Positions 13,301 to 28,300 of a DNA stretch of 64,000 nucleotides are shown piece by piece. The DNA lies in assembly GCA_029339505.1 (NCBI GenBank), contig JAQISU010000155.1:18122001-18186000 (forward strand), written 5' to 3'. The stretch's first letter is position 1. The number at the start of each line of letters is the position of its first letter. The DNA comes from Unio delphinus (Eukaryota; Mollusca; Bivalvia; Unionida; Unionidae). The position numbers were made by a program, and so were the translations under genes. Under the pieces are notes generated by a model that ran no database searches, was not told where the DNA came from, and worked only from the letters and a program-made list of their open reading frames with translations.

Positions 13301-16300
13301 AAAGTTTTTAAGAAATATTTATGAAATATGGTTACAACAATTCCCTTATGATGTAAAGTGGCATGACAAATAATCTTGGTTCCATTTACGACCCTTCCTT
13401 GCCCTGTTAAGCCATTGGAATGGGTCATTATTGCAAACACTTTTGGTTAGAAATTGTATCTGTACTAGTGGCTGACATTGGACTCAAGGTTTATCATTAC
13501 CTCCAAGGACTAAAGACTTGAGTCATAACTCGGACACCATTGAGATTCCCACATTACAACCATATATATACACATACCATACAGCTCACATTGGTCCTTG
13601 GGTACATCCTGGACCCCAAAGTACTTAATCCTTGGGTTATTACTTAGAAATTTGTTGAGATCCGCACTGTAAGGCTATACAGCTATGTAAATTTACTATA
13701 AACACTGGTAATTGACTCTTTTCCAAGGCATAAAGTCACTGTATTTTGTTGGAATATGCTTCAGCTTGACGCATTATTTTGTGTTGCAGGCTAACAGATG
13801 AAGAAACCAAAAAGAATTGGGAAGAATATGGAAACCCAGATGGTCCTGGAGGTAAGTGTTCTAGAGTCATGGTTAAAAAAAAAACTACCTTCCCTTTTCC
13901 AATTAATCAATTTGCCAATTTTAATGAAATACCCAACTGATCTATCATAATTTCTATGATCGATTTTATTGTAAATTTTCTTCTGTAGCATTCCTTCAGT
14001 TTCATACTTGAGCTGCATGAAAAATAGTTTTGATAAGACTTATTTGGTCCATTGGTCAGTTAACAGTTTTGGAATATATTACCGTATTTACCGCATATGT
14101 TGGGACACGAAAAAATAATTATTTTTTTTCGTGTCCCAGAACTTATGGTGAACTTTTTTTAAACCTACATCATGTGTCCCAAGACTTAGGAAATGAAAAA
14201 CATGTTCGATTCCCCCCCCCCCCCCCCCCGGCCAACAACTGGCCACACCGCATGTTACAATAAAATAGATAAATAAAATGCGTACTTGATCATAAAAACT
14301 AAACTTGTAATGTCATCATTTATTCACATTTTTTGTCGACATTAGCATTTTATTAAAGGAAAAATATATCCACAAACTCCGTATGAGTAGCGCATGAATC
14401 CATTATCCATAGCGTAATAGCTTTCGTCAGACAACGCAACACATTAGTCATTGACGTGAATATTGAGAAACGAATCATGTTTAGTTGTCCTCAAAGGTTT
14501 GAATGTTATGAAAATGAAAACTGGATTCCGCAAAATCACATATGAATGAGATAGAGAAAGAAAGAGTTAGAATTTTCAGCCCCATTGGTCGAAAGCAACT
14601 GACATTTACGCGTGATACGGTGTAAGGTACAAAATAACCAAGAGTGTATTATATCCAGGGTAACAATATGACAATATCTCGCAAACTAAAATCATTATTA
14701 GAAATACATTCACTGCAAAGTACAAATGACAATCTTTTTGATTCCATGGGATACAAAAAGTATTATTAAAGCAAGTTAATGCTGTATATACTATTTACCG
14801 AAAAACAGTTTGTATCAATTACGACTGCAGACGGCATATAACTGAAAGCCCAGGTGTTGAATAAACACACCTTGTAACAGCCATAAACTCATTGTTTGAA
14901 CTTACTGGCAGGATATCAAATACAAAGGTTAATTTATTACAAAACAAACCGACCCCGGAAGCTGACATTGGATTCCTATTAGCGTGGAGATTTTTTTAAA
15001 CTATGCATGTGTATACAAAGTCGGCCGACATAGGGAAGCCAAGGAAAATGACCACACGTCTCGTATTAAGAGTGCAGATAAACAAACAGTTGTGGACTGC
15101 ATTTTGAAAGCAGTCGAATCGCTTCAGGACAAGCCAGATCTGATCTGAAAATCATTTAAAGTTTGTGGGTACAGCCCTACCCATTTATCTCGTTATCCTC
15201 GGGCCCAAAGAAATAGTGTCGACATTGGCGGATGTTCAGATAAGTGGGGGCGGGGGGGGGGGGGCCTGAAGAAAAAAGATTAACATGAAGACAGTATCAG
15301 TGTGAAATACACTTGTATATTGATAAATTACATTTTGGTTACCTTTGTGTAATAAAATCCAAATTAAAATGTTGCATTGATCACATCCTGATACGAAATT
15401 CAACGTCGGCATTCTCACATTATCAAAATATTTCACAGACCTCTTTGCGAGATGTACATCCATTAACTTCCTTACAAGCCAGATATTTAGTTTCCAGAAA
15501 CTGTAAATTTAATTTGCGTTTTACCTTGCAGTTGGTAGCCATCGTAAATGTAAATAATGTTAAAAACGAAACTTTCACAGCAAAATCACCGATCACTTTC
15601 AAATGTCTCGGAAAAGCGTAATCCGTATTTTCACACAATTTTTATATATGGAATTCAGAAAATCAGGTATACAGGAGTCCTCTGTACGCATAAATATCCT
15701 GGACTGTAAATTTAAGGGCTTGCTAATCCTGCTTCGACCACCTGTTGATTGGGAAATTGTGTTCATCAATTGATCCTTTTAGCTGTGCTGATATTTACAA
15801 TCAGAAAATTCAGTGGCTGAATGACCCACAGATGTACATGCCGTCATTGTAAGAGTACATCTGAAGAACATGACTCACAAGCGAGTCGGCAAGATCAAAG
15901 ACTTAACTAGCTGAAGAGTGGTGAGAAAATGTGCTGCTATGTTTTTTTGATCCGACCGCGACATCAAAAGCCTGGCGGCAAGATCAACTAATTGTTGAAC
16001 AAAGTATGGGTCGGAACTGGCAGTTTGTCGACATAAATTATTAGAAAACAAAGTACAGTCACTATCTACTGGTATATCTCTCTGTCTCTTTCTTTTTCTC
16101 TCTCTCTCTCTGAATATATTTTTACTAAAAGTGAAAACAAACAACACTCGGAGTTTTCTTTTTTAAAGTTTTGCTTAATAAAATATACGTTTGAGTACAT
16201 TTTCTGACATGTACTTTTCGAATGATTTAAAAGGTGTCCCACAACTTACGACTCAAAAAAAGCTATGTGTCCCAGAATATACAGTGCACAAAAAAATTAC

Positions 16301-19300
16301 TTTTAAAATAAAATTATGGTGTCCCAACAAATACGGTGTCCCAACATATACGGTAAATACGGTAGATTCACCAACACTTTGTACAAAAATTGACTCTGGA
16401 ATCCAAAATTACAAAGAACAAATCAATGAAATTGTGGTTGTATACAGACAAAAAATGCTGTCATTTCTGATATTTTGATAATTGTCCCTTTATTTGGATT
16501 AAATGCATTGAAGTTTTAATTATATTGTTGACTTACACAAGAAAAAAAAACACTAGTTTTATTTTCATCTGAAATTGAAATTGTCATAAACTCACCCAAA
16601 AATGAAACTTTTTCTTTAATATTTTATATAAAATTCTGGGCAAATAACACTGATTGTACTGGTTAGTTGTAATCATATTTGGATACACACCTGTTGGTTA
16701 ATCCTCCATTGATGTATCAGACTGTGTGGAAGTATTACCTGTCCTTTATTGGAAATGTTTGCATATTACTGACAGTAGCTTTTATCTGCATTGAAAAGAG
16801 TCTTGAAGTCTGGCCTGAGAAGTAACCATAACCTCAAGACCATTAATTTCTGTGTTTTATTTTACAGTTACAAAGTTTGGAATTGCTCTTCCCAAATGGA
16901 TCATAGAAGAAGGAAACTCTGTTTGGGTAAAATGAATGGATAGTGTTGTCTTATCTTATTCTGTTATATTTAAAGTACACTTTTTATGCCTATTTATTCT
17001 TCAGATATATTACCCATAGTACCTTATAGTAGTCACTATGTCACAAATCCAGCCTTCATATTTGGTTTTATTTTAGCTATGAGAGCCAAATATTATCTGA
17101 GACATGATGCAGTCAGAGTGATCTCCCCTTGTTAAAGGTATTGGCACTAAACCATTGTGTACCTCAGTTACTACAACTGCTTATACAGAGTGGCATGATC
17201 TCCCCAGGTGAGAGACCTCACAAACCATCTTTGAAAATTTGTTGAAAATTTGCAACAATTTTAGTCATGATTTACCAGCAAGCAAGAAGCCTGAACTGTT
17301 TTGAAAACAATCACCGATTAGCCGAATTGAGGAAGTTCAAGTCTGCCATGGCATCATATCATGACTAATATCATGAAGCTTGTGTATATCAGTAAAGTTG
17401 GCTGCAAATAAATTCATACATGTAGTCAGTGTAAATAATGTTTTATTTTTATTTTGAAATTTTCCTATAATGCAGTCTTGACCATCAAAGATGATGGAGC
17501 TAGTGTCATGGTATAATTTTAACTAATTGTGTTCAAAATTCACTAATTTTTATCTGCATTTTCGCTAATTGTGAGACTGGAGCGTTGGCAGCCTTACTTC
17601 TTTAGTCATTTATGGCAAGCCAGTGGCAAGTAGTCCATGCAGAAAAATCTTTTGCATATCAATATTCTAGAGATTAAAACCATACTTAAAGCATTTCATT
17701 GGCAGCGGAAGCTACAATGCAAGGGCATTCTCATCCTATCCAACAACCCCATTATAGTGAAGAAGGCAATGGGGAACCAGATACTTAGACTTATGCATTT
17801 TTGTTTGTGATTTTTTCAAATGGTGTCATCAATGAATAATCTACATATAAGTTTATTATATTCCAGACAAACTACATTATGAATTATATGTACATGTAGA
17901 TTCATCCTTTGTTTCACCAGGTCATGATCGAGTGTTTAAAGAGGAATCCAATTTAGCTAATAAAATATTTTAAAAAGTATTACATATCCAATCATAATAT
18001 GGATACACTATACCATCCTCCTAGCAAATATATCCTACTTGTACAGAAAACAAAAACTTTATCTAAAAGGGCAGAAAATTTTACTCAAGGATGCCATGAA
18101 AGACATGTCTGTCGCATATGATGTAATTGACCTCCTTTTCTATGCAAGCTTATTCTCCAGAGAGGTTTCTGTTGTATTGGTTGGAATATACAACAGTTTG
18201 CATCACCTTATGTATGTTCTACAGACATGATTTTTCTCCGTTTTAAAACAGGAATTCGATTTTTTCCTGTCATGAATCCGGATTTTTCTTGATATAGTCT
18301 ATTTTTTAAAATAATGTCAGATCAGTTTTTTTCCGGTTTATAACTGCTCTTTTCAGTCCCATTTAGCCCACGACTCTCGTAAAGAGTATTGTGATTGGTC
18401 AAAAGTTTAAATTCATCCAGTGAATCTTTGTGTAAAGGAAACTGATGGCAGTGGAAAGAATAAGCCTGCTTGCAAAAAATGGCGTCCCTATTCGTTGAGA
18501 GAGACAATGACACAAACAGTTTAGATAAAGGTTTTCTAAACAAAATTGAAGGGAATGGCTGGAATGAATTGTTGACAGAAATTTAGTTGTTCAGTTTATA
18601 AGAAAACTTGATGCTCGAGGACTGGCGTTTTGTGCCCTCTCCAATATATACATTAGAGAAGTCATGGTTGAAAGAGTCTGGAACCACACCTACAAATAAA
18701 GCTGCATATGGTAAAGATGAAGCCCTATGTCAGAATATGTGCACTGCATGTCGCCAATACAAGCTGGAACTTGAAAGGAAAAAGGCTCTCGTTGAGAAGG
18801 AAAAGAAATGATTGCACATTGAGCCAGCAAAATCATTGATGACAAAAAGGAAAACTAAAGAAATCTTTCTTAAAGCCGCAAAAAGAGCTCAACTGGCATA
18901 TCAGCAGGTTGTGTTCAGTGGACAAAAAGACAAGTGAATATATGGGATTATTTGTATATAAATGATATATTTGGGTATTTATTTACATATTTGCTATGAA
19001 AAGAGATAAGTGTAATATGTTGGCAGCAAAAAATAACTAATTATTGACTTAATTACGTGAACACCGACATGCACATGAAAAAACTTAAGTATCATTAGTA
19101 TTGGAGACCAAATTTATGTGACAAGAAATATTGTAAAATTATTCAAATTTTTGGTAAGTTTGTTAGTTTTTCAAATGATTATTTTGTTACATATTATGTT
19201 CACAAGTTGCATCAGGAGCAGATTTTCATGCGTGTAAAATGCATTTTTAGTTAGCCCCCAGAACCCCCTGATCATGGGGCGCTGCCCCTCAAGACCCCAT

Positions 19301-22300
19301 TTGGGGAGTATCCACAAACCCCCCTTTCACATTTTCAGTTGTTTTTTTCAAAAGGTCAAAATCGTGTCTGGTTAGAGGGTAAAATTATTCATCTAAGACA
19401 GAATAAAATTAAAGACAACTCAGTCTGGTGAGAGAGAGATAGGCAGAAATTTACTACATCATTGATGGCGTTGTAGCCCTTAAGATTGGAATTTTTGGTG
19501 GTTAAAGTTATTGCAAAGTTATCTACTTTAGATAACAGCATGGTTTGCAGAACCCTTGTTTTGTAAACAGTACAATGTAGGCTTGTAGATATGCCTAGCA
19601 TCTGAACTCTTGCCAGGCTTGAAAATAGTGTCTTGAGATTGGCAGGTTGGCCAGGTCCAATATCAGTATTAACATGTATAAGTTTGGGAATGAGAAACAG
19701 CAGACTCAATACCAAGGCACAGTTACAAATATTCTTTGCATCTTTCATGAGCATGAATTGTGCCAGCCTTTACATTATATGTGCCACAGTAACGATTATT
19801 TGATCTGTCAGCCAAATTACAAAACTTCAAATAGGTTGAACACAATAGTTTTCCTGCCTCCCCGTCATATTCAATCCACTGTTTTTATTTCAAGAGTTCT
19901 TTAAATGTTTGTCGTACATTCCATCCTTGTTCTACTTATTCTGTTTATTATGAGGGCTATTTTATATTTGTGTTTCCTTTAGCTTTTCTGATTTACAGGT
20001 CATAATTCTGTGTTTCAGCAGCTAATTCAGCCTCATGATTTGTATGACAGTCACACAAGATAAACATTTCTTTTGCATAAAGTATTTCAAATTCTTGCTG
20101 AGGAAGGCTTCATGTGGAAGATTGGAATTGTGTGATCGCCAAAGTAAGAGGATAAAGTCTCTTTGAATGAGAAAAAACCTTTTGGCTTGTGGTTTCTAAA
20201 TACTTGTGGACTGGTACTCAAATCCAGAGTCAAGACTTCTGCTTTATTCAATGCACAATGACTTTCGCAGATGTCAGCATTTTACTATTAACTTAAAGAC
20301 TGCAGATGAATACTTTTTTCATTTCATCAAAAGCTGGGCAATCTGATACACTTTTGACACATTCAGGTCTTAGGTCTGATTACGAAAATTGCAGGTCCCT
20401 TACCTCTAACCACTGCTATTTTCAGGCCTTGTCTTGTTTGGAAAATAGAACAATGAAAGCTTGAATATTTACTTAGCTGAAAACCTTGTTTTTGTAAACA
20501 GTATGTAGGAGTTTTGCATGTATACTTTGTTTTGTAAACAGTACATTGTTGGCTTCATATTTAAATTTTACAAATATTTCATTTCTTGTTTTGCAGGTGC
20601 TTGCCGTATATGGTGTAATTTTTATGGTCATTTTGCCAGTTGTTGTGGTAAGTAATATTTAAGTATTTCTCTGTAACTTGGTTAAGTTATTGAATGAGGA
20701 TACAGTAGTCCCCCTTTTATACGGCCACCCCTGCTGCACCGGGAAAGTGGACTTATAAGGCGGGTGGCCGTTCCAGAGGGGGGCTAAATTTATTATGAGA
20801 AGTACATGTATATGTACGTAGTAAGAAAGCTACATACTTCAAAACATTAAATATCTTCATCTAAATGAAACATTAATCAATAAAAGTTTTTTTTTTATAA
20901 TAACAAATTTATTTCAACTGAATATACGTTACTATTTTTTCTTTCTTAGCATAAGTTTGATATGTGAGCGGGTATTGTTGTCATGCACATTGCAAATGGA
21001 TTCAAAAACGTCATTTACATCTTGGTACATACATAATTATCTTTCTATTTGCTCCATTTTCCCACTGCTGCTGAATAACCTTCTTATCGGTTATTACTTT
21101 GTTTATTCAAATTATTTCAACATAAACTTGTTTTTACGAGTCTTTTGTACATACAATTGTTCGGCATCCCCCCTCCCCCTGATGTCGTCGAGTAGAATAA
21201 CTGACTTTCTTCGAAAATAATGTATCCGTTAACATGATGACATTTTAATGTTTGGTAATGATTTATTCGGTTATTGCTGACTGTATGCGATTTAATTATG
21301 CAGCCGAAACTTTACGAAATACAGCCTTCGTAAAGGAAGCCATATTGTGTGGTCACGTGATTTTTCCGGTCTTTGTCTGGTACACTATTGTCTTTTTTAA
21401 GGTTGTCTGTGTGTGCCAATGTACAAAATCTATTTTTAGCCTATGCTGACCTTGTTATGATTATAACAATTACGTCTGGTTATAACCGCTTTGGTGGCCT
21501 AGTGGTTAGAGCATCCGCCCCGGAAGCGGGAGGTCGTCGGTTCGATCCCTGGCTGAGTCATACCAAAGACTTACAAAAATGGTACTAACAGCTGCCTCGC
21601 TTGACGCTCAGCATAAAGAGGTTAGTGTTAGGACTGGTCGGCCTGGCGTCGGGATAATGTGACTGGGTGAGACATCATGCTACATGTCTGTGGCATGATG
21701 TCTCAGTGCTAGACATCACTATAAACTGCCTCACTGCAGACATCGTAGCGATATAACTGAAAAATTGTTAAAGCTACGTTAAAAATCCTAATCAAACAAA
21801 CAAACGTCTGGTTATAATCATCAACGAGAAGAACTCAACATAGGTGTTCAACCCCAAACTCTATCATAACATTATTGAGCCCATTTCCTGTAAACATAGA
21901 CTTTCATAGATAACGATATACTATAAATCTTCAGTCGACACTTTTAACGGCGACTTGACACTCAGAGACGTGTATCTACGATAGAGATAATCAAAATTGC
22001 TTACCTTACGTCAAGATTTGAATTAATTATTGGTTCTGGATACATTTAAAATTAAAATGAGGCCGCTCGTGAGGGGTAAATTTGATATTATTGCACAAAA
22101 ATGCTGGTCGCGTTAGCTGGGTGGCCTTTCGTGAGGGGTACTTTTGAACAGAAACTCGTCGGTGCCAACGAATTCTGGCCGTTAGGAGTGGGGGGCCGCT
22201 GGTCAGGGGGGGCCGTACAAGAGGGGGACTACTGTATTGTATTTTGCAGCATTTGAATAAGAATTCATTATGTTATTTCTTGAATATGATTTTACAAAAT

Positions 22301-25300
22301 GTTAGAAAATTGTATAAACAAGGATAAAATAATAATTTTATATAATTTATATGACTATTTAGTAAAGCTACCACAGCTTATAACAAATAATTACAAGTTC
22401 ACAGATTCATTTTCCTGTGTGGAGAAAACAGAAGAATCCAAATAAAATCAATGACATTGGATCCATACATATGATCTGAGTATTAAGACCTGGACATGAG
22501 AAGACATGAGATATTAGTCCAGTCATGTTTATTTTTCCTTATTCTAACATTAGTTCAATTTTAGATGTTCTTGCCACTTGGTTATGTTTGTTTTGGTTGA
22601 TTACAGTAGTCATTGGTTCAGGGGCTTAAATGTTACTATCACTGAAAAATATTTTTGCTATTAGCCAGAATCTAACTAATCCCCAACATCAACCAATGCA
22701 CAGAGAAATATTGTCATGCAGCTGCTATATTTCTCTAAATTTTTCCAGTAAATCGTTACAACACATGGATTGTCTTTCAACTATATTTTTCACCAGTCAG
22801 CATTAGCTACATTCAGAAGCAGAACATATTTCTCTGTTACTAGAAATGGAAATCAGATTCTTGAAATTCTTCTAATGACTATTACAGCCATTCTTGAAAT
22901 TCTACAAATGATTACAGCCATTCTTGAAATTCTTCAAATGATTATTACAGCCATAATTGAAATTCTTCAAATGATTATTTCAGCCATTCTTGAAATTCTT
23001 AAAATGACTATTACAGCCATTCTTGAAATTCTTCAAATGATTATTACAGCCATAATTGAAATTCTTCAAATGATTATTTCAGCCATTCTTGAAATTCTTA
23101 AAATGACTATTACAGCCATTCTTGAAATTCTTCAAATGATTACAGCCATTCTTGAAATTCTTCAAATGATTACAGCCATAATTGAAATTCTTCAAATGAC
23201 TATTACAGCCATTCTTGAAATTCTTAAAATGACTATTACAGCCATTCTTGAAATTCTTCAAATGATTACAGCCATTCTTGAAATTCTTAAAATGACTATT
23301 ACAGCCATTCTTGAAATTCTTCAACTGACTATTAGAAGAACTCTTGCTAAATTTCATATTCAGCTCTTGTCACTGGCATAGAATTTGTGCACAACTGTTC
23401 CCTATCCTGACATCATCCAAGCTATGGTATGGAAGTCAGAGATGACATTCTTCCTTTAATCTGATAGGCTGTTCATCCATTAGGGCTAAGTTTGATATGG
23501 CAGTGACGTGATCTCTAACAGCAGTACAGCACACAACCTTCACAGGTCACTTAGCAACTTTATAATGATCCTAGTTACTTTACTGCCACTGGATTTGGTG
23601 GCCCCAGGTGTGGCAGAGTGGTCTAAAGCACTTGCCTTTACTGATCACTGCCATCTCACCCATCTGTGTGGTTCTAGCCTTGGGCTTGGCCAATGTGGGT
23701 ATGTGAGAAAGCTTGCCAGAATTCCCATGGGTCAGTGTGTCTTACCGAGGTTTCTCCTGGTTCTGCCATGTACTGCTGATCATGTGCTGAAAATGCCATT
23801 AAACCCACAACAGCAACATCCACAGGGTTTGCAAGAGTGAACAAAGTTCTCTAGGTAAATATCAAAGGACCATGTTTTTACCCTATTCCATATTTCTGAT
23901 GAGATTAATATGTTACACATAAGTACATTAGGAGAATGGAGATATGTCCAGCAGCAGAGTAAGTGGATTCATTGTCTCCACCTCCTGATCTTGTATTGAT
24001 TAATAGAAAAAATGTTTGGAGTGAACTATTTATATTGAATACTTACCAGATAAATATGGACACACCCTCCCAAGCTTTCTCCACTGGCAGAACATGCACT
24101 TGTGTTAGAGTAGTTGGATTTGGCACAGTTCCATTATTCAAGAGGGAGATGGCTGTAGACTGGCTTCTGCCTTTGAATATAAACAGTCGATTGGCTCTTT
24201 TTTCCCCCACTAATTCAAGCAAAAAGACATTGTGAAAATAGTTTTTTTTCAGCCTATGTTTAATGGATTTGATTGATAGTGGAAGTTGTTAAGTAATAAT
24301 ATCATAGCAGTATTATAGAAAAAGTCCCAAAAAATTTTTCTTTAACAGTGTACACTATTTTAAAAATCCCCACCTCCTGAACAGAATGGATTTTACTAGT
24401 GTGTTTTTTTTATTGTTCTTGGTATACCAATAGTACAAGTTCTTGTGGGTTCAGAGGATATTTTAAAGCAGGAATTATGATCCAATATAAAATGATTGCC
24501 ATTTTTTATATGGAAACTCTAAGCCATGCATGGTGCCCACAGTAGTTCCATAAATTTAAACACTAATTAAAATGTACAATCTGTTTTGCAATAAAAGCTT
24601 GATGCATATAACTTAACATGCAGAATTAGTCATTATTATTATTGATAAAGCAAAATAATGGTCAAAACAATTACAGTGAAATTAATTCTCTGTGTATCAA
24701 CTGCAATTTTTACTCCTTCCCCATACCTTACTATCAGACAACTCTCTTTTATGAAGAACTTTGTCTTATAGTCACAACTGTTCATGCTGTTTTTTCACAC
24801 TGTAAAATATCTCCCTTACAGATAGCTGTAGTTTTAGTTACCACAAATTTGGGGCTTGTCTCAACATAGCTATTCCTGAATATTTTAGATGGCCTACAAG
24901 CATTGTTAATATAACCTGAATTGTACATATTTTTAGGGAATATGGTGGTACAGGTCAATCAAGTTCAGCAAGGACCAAGTGCTCTTAGACACAACACGTC
25001 TTTACTATTACTTCTTCCAGAAGGTCCAAAACATGACTCTCAAAAGTAAGTACATTTTTAAATTATACATCCGATGTGACAACAACAGTAGCCATTTTGA
25101 AAATCTTGTAATTGCTTCTCATAATAGCATAGTCATATCAACATAGGTTTTAGCTAAAAGACTTTTTATAATGTCTAGTTGGTCCCAAATAAAAATGGTG
25201 CTTAATTGTTGTCTGGTATGTATGACATGGAAGGCATCTTGAAAAGCTTGATGCTGCAACTTCGGAACATAATTCATATTAGTATGAGTTTTTTAAAATT

Positions 25301-28300
25301 ATATTTTGTTGACCCTGAATGCAGATTTGACCTATCTGATGGGCATCTTGAATATTTTATCACTGCTTCTTCTGGGTGAATAGTTATACTGACATGCAGT
25401 TTATAAAAAGACTTACAACAATGTCTAGTAATTCTTAAATGAAAAGGATGTTGATCTGATATCAAATATAGCTACAACTCTACCTAAATGGAAAGTCCTA
25501 TCTAAATATAGTTTTTCCCAGAAGATTTATGATGTTGATTTCATCTTGAAATACAAAGATCCAGATCTAACACCATACTCCTGCTAAATGGATTTCATAT
25601 TAAAATGGGGTTTTCACCAAAAGACTTAATGACTTCTGTTTGGTCCAGACTAATAATGATTGCATTCAAAATCTAAAAATCATTGCTATTGTTCAAGGGT
25701 GTGAGATGGTTAGAACTCTTAGAAGAAGCAGTCTTGTCTTCGATTCCTACCAATTATTTTAAGCCAGTAGAGCAACAGTGGTGGATTCTTGTTGTAACGT
25801 TTATTTCCCTTTTTAATTTGAAGCCTGAGATGGTGTTAGACAGAATCTTGTGCATGCATCTTGTCTTCAAGTTTTCAATGCAATGTACAAAAGTAGTAAA
25901 TATCTGTAAATATATGTCAATCAGAAATAAGAGTACCTTATATACTCACTTATAAGTGTAAGTCAGATTGCAAAAAAGAAAGACCCTGATCTGTTGTAGC
26001 AGTATACACTTGCATATTAGGGTCTATGTTGTTGGTTCTACTGATTACTCCTAAGAAACTGCACAGACCCAGATCTGCCAGAACAATTAAGCGATGGCAG
26101 ATCTGTATCTGTACAGTTTGCAGTTGGACTCGTCTTATAAGCAAGTATGGTAACTACTGGATATTAAATACAATTAGAAATACCAAGTTTCTCTTCAGAA
26201 TCATATGGACATAAATCAACCCAAATTGATCTGTTTATTTATAACTCTTATCATATGGAAGATGAGATACTTGGGATCAGAAAGGTCAATTATTCAGTTG
26301 ATTTCTCAACCAGGTTTAATTTGAGAGGAATCCAGTTTATACTCTGGTTAGTGCAGATGTCTTTGATAAATGACATTTTTACAAGTTAAACTAATTCAGA
26401 AATATTAAAACTAGTAGTGAAATATGCAAGAAGAAACCATTTTCACTCATAGCTGAACTTAATTATCATAATTTTCATTTGCTGGGAATAAACTCATATA
26501 ATGATAACATTTTCTTACATATTTGATTTTAGTCTGCACAATTAGGAAGTTAACATAAAACTAATGGAACTCATCCAGTCAGTAATCAACAAGATGTCAC
26601 ACACACCTCTTCCTTGATAACTTGAACCCAGTTAGATCCAGACAAACAGTCTGCAATATAAGCATGGGCATGAGTGACGGGATCTTTGAAAAATTGAAAA
26701 GGGAATGCCATCCCGGCTGGATAACAAGGATGTGAATGGGTTGGAGTTACTATTTAATGGTTTAATGCCTGGTTTATAGTTATATTGGGAATTATCAATA
26801 CAGTGCCTTTTCTAATAAAGTTGTGCACTTCTTTATAAATTACCTTGATTTTCAAGATAACCACACCTTTGAAAGATTGTTCAAATGTCCCTCCAAGAAG
26901 TTTGAATACACATTTTGCTTGGGAATGTGGATATATTTTAATAGTATTGTTGATTCATAGTAAAAACATATTTGCTTTTTCAAAAACTAGACTTCTAAGT
27001 CATAAAGCAACAAATGTCAATATTGAAATTTTATATTTTGGAAAATTGTTCTATTAATAAAACTTTTTTGCCATGATTTCATTGCTTTTCATAGTAAAAT
27101 ATAAATTTCTGCTCATCATTGAGCAAATCACAAAGGTTCAATTCAGGAATTTTAAGTTCCCTACAAACTTTGGAACCCATTTCTCCATATTGAACTGTGT
27201 ATGTGAATTGAAGCTGTTTGCTTGATTTTCTTTCTGTCATTGATCACATTTGCAAATTAATTGTATATATGGAATGAAGCTTTCAGATGCTTCTCTTGTT
27301 ATCATTGATCACATTTACAAATTACTTAATAATTAATTGTATATGTGGAATGAAGCTTTCAAATGCTTCTCTTGTTGTCGTTGATCACATTTACAAATTA
27401 CTTAATAATTAATTGTATATGTGGAATGAAGCTTTCAAATGCTTCTCTTGTTATCATTGATCACATTTACAAATTACTTAATAATTAATTGTATATGTAG
27501 AATGAAGCTTTTAAATGCTTCTCTTGTTATCATTGATCACATTTACAAATTACTTAATAATTAATTGTATATGTGGAATGAAGCTTTCAAATGCTTCTCT
27601 TGTTGTCGTTGATCACATTTACAAATTACTTAATAATTAATTGTATATGTGGAATGAAGCTTTCAAATGCTTCTCTTGTTGTCATTGATCACATTTACAG
27701 ATTACTTAATAATTAATTGTATATGTGGAATGAAGCTTTCAAATGCTTCTCTTGTTTTCGTTGATCACATTTACAAATTACTTAATAATTAATTGTATAT
27801 GTGGAATGAAGCTTTCAAATGCTTCTCTTGTTATCATTGATCACATTTACAAATTACTTAATAATTAATTGTATATGTGGAATGAAGCTTTCAAATGCTT
27901 CTCTTGTTGTCATTGATCACATTTACAAATTACTTAATAATTAATTGTATATGTTGAATGAAGCTTTCAAATGCTTCTCTTGTTGTCATTGATCACATTT
28001 ATAAATTACTTAATAATTAATTGTATATGTGGAATGAAGCTTTCAAATGCTTCTCTTGTTGTCATTGATCACATTTACAAATTACTTAATAATTAATTGT
28101 ATATGTGGAATGAAGCTTTCAAATGCTTCTCTTGTTGTCATTGATCACATTTACAAATTACTTAATAATTAATTGTATATGTGGAATGAAGCTTTCAAAT
28201 GCTTCTCTTGTTATTATTGATCACATTTACAAATTACTTAATAATTAATTGTATATGTGGAATGAAGCTTTCAAATGCTTCTCTTGTTATTATTGATCAC

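Larger units (their letters stand above)
16927..20596 (+). other. SEC63 intron 6
   Basis: 3.7 kb. Holds a decayed DIRS-like element (about 16993-18025) and 1-kb repeat copy A (18227-19251). The last 1.3 kb before exon 7 has no recognised feature. Confidence 0.75.
20648..24936 (+). other. SEC63 intron 7
   Basis: 4.3 kb. Contains the pogo-like element 20703-22234 with a nested SINE, the 30/33-bp minisatellite, and SINE-B copy 2. 23830-24936 holds nothing recognised. Confidence 0.8.

Noticed and set aside
19258..19330. Possible RNA structure in GC-rich GAACCCCCTGATCATGGGGC
   Set aside because: This resembles the low-complexity ends of DNA transposons next to the 1-kb repeat. There is no evidence for an RNA gene.
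21486..21560. Apparent tRNA gene with good A and B boxes
   Set aside because: The base before the anticodon position is C rather than T. The sequence continues into a repeated 240-base body, and it is flanked by a 14-bp target duplication. It is a SINE head.
22770..23381. 203-codon ORF as a gene
   Set aside because: It consists almost wholly of a 30/33-bp tandem repeat inside intron 7, with no splice or family support. Reported as a repeat only.
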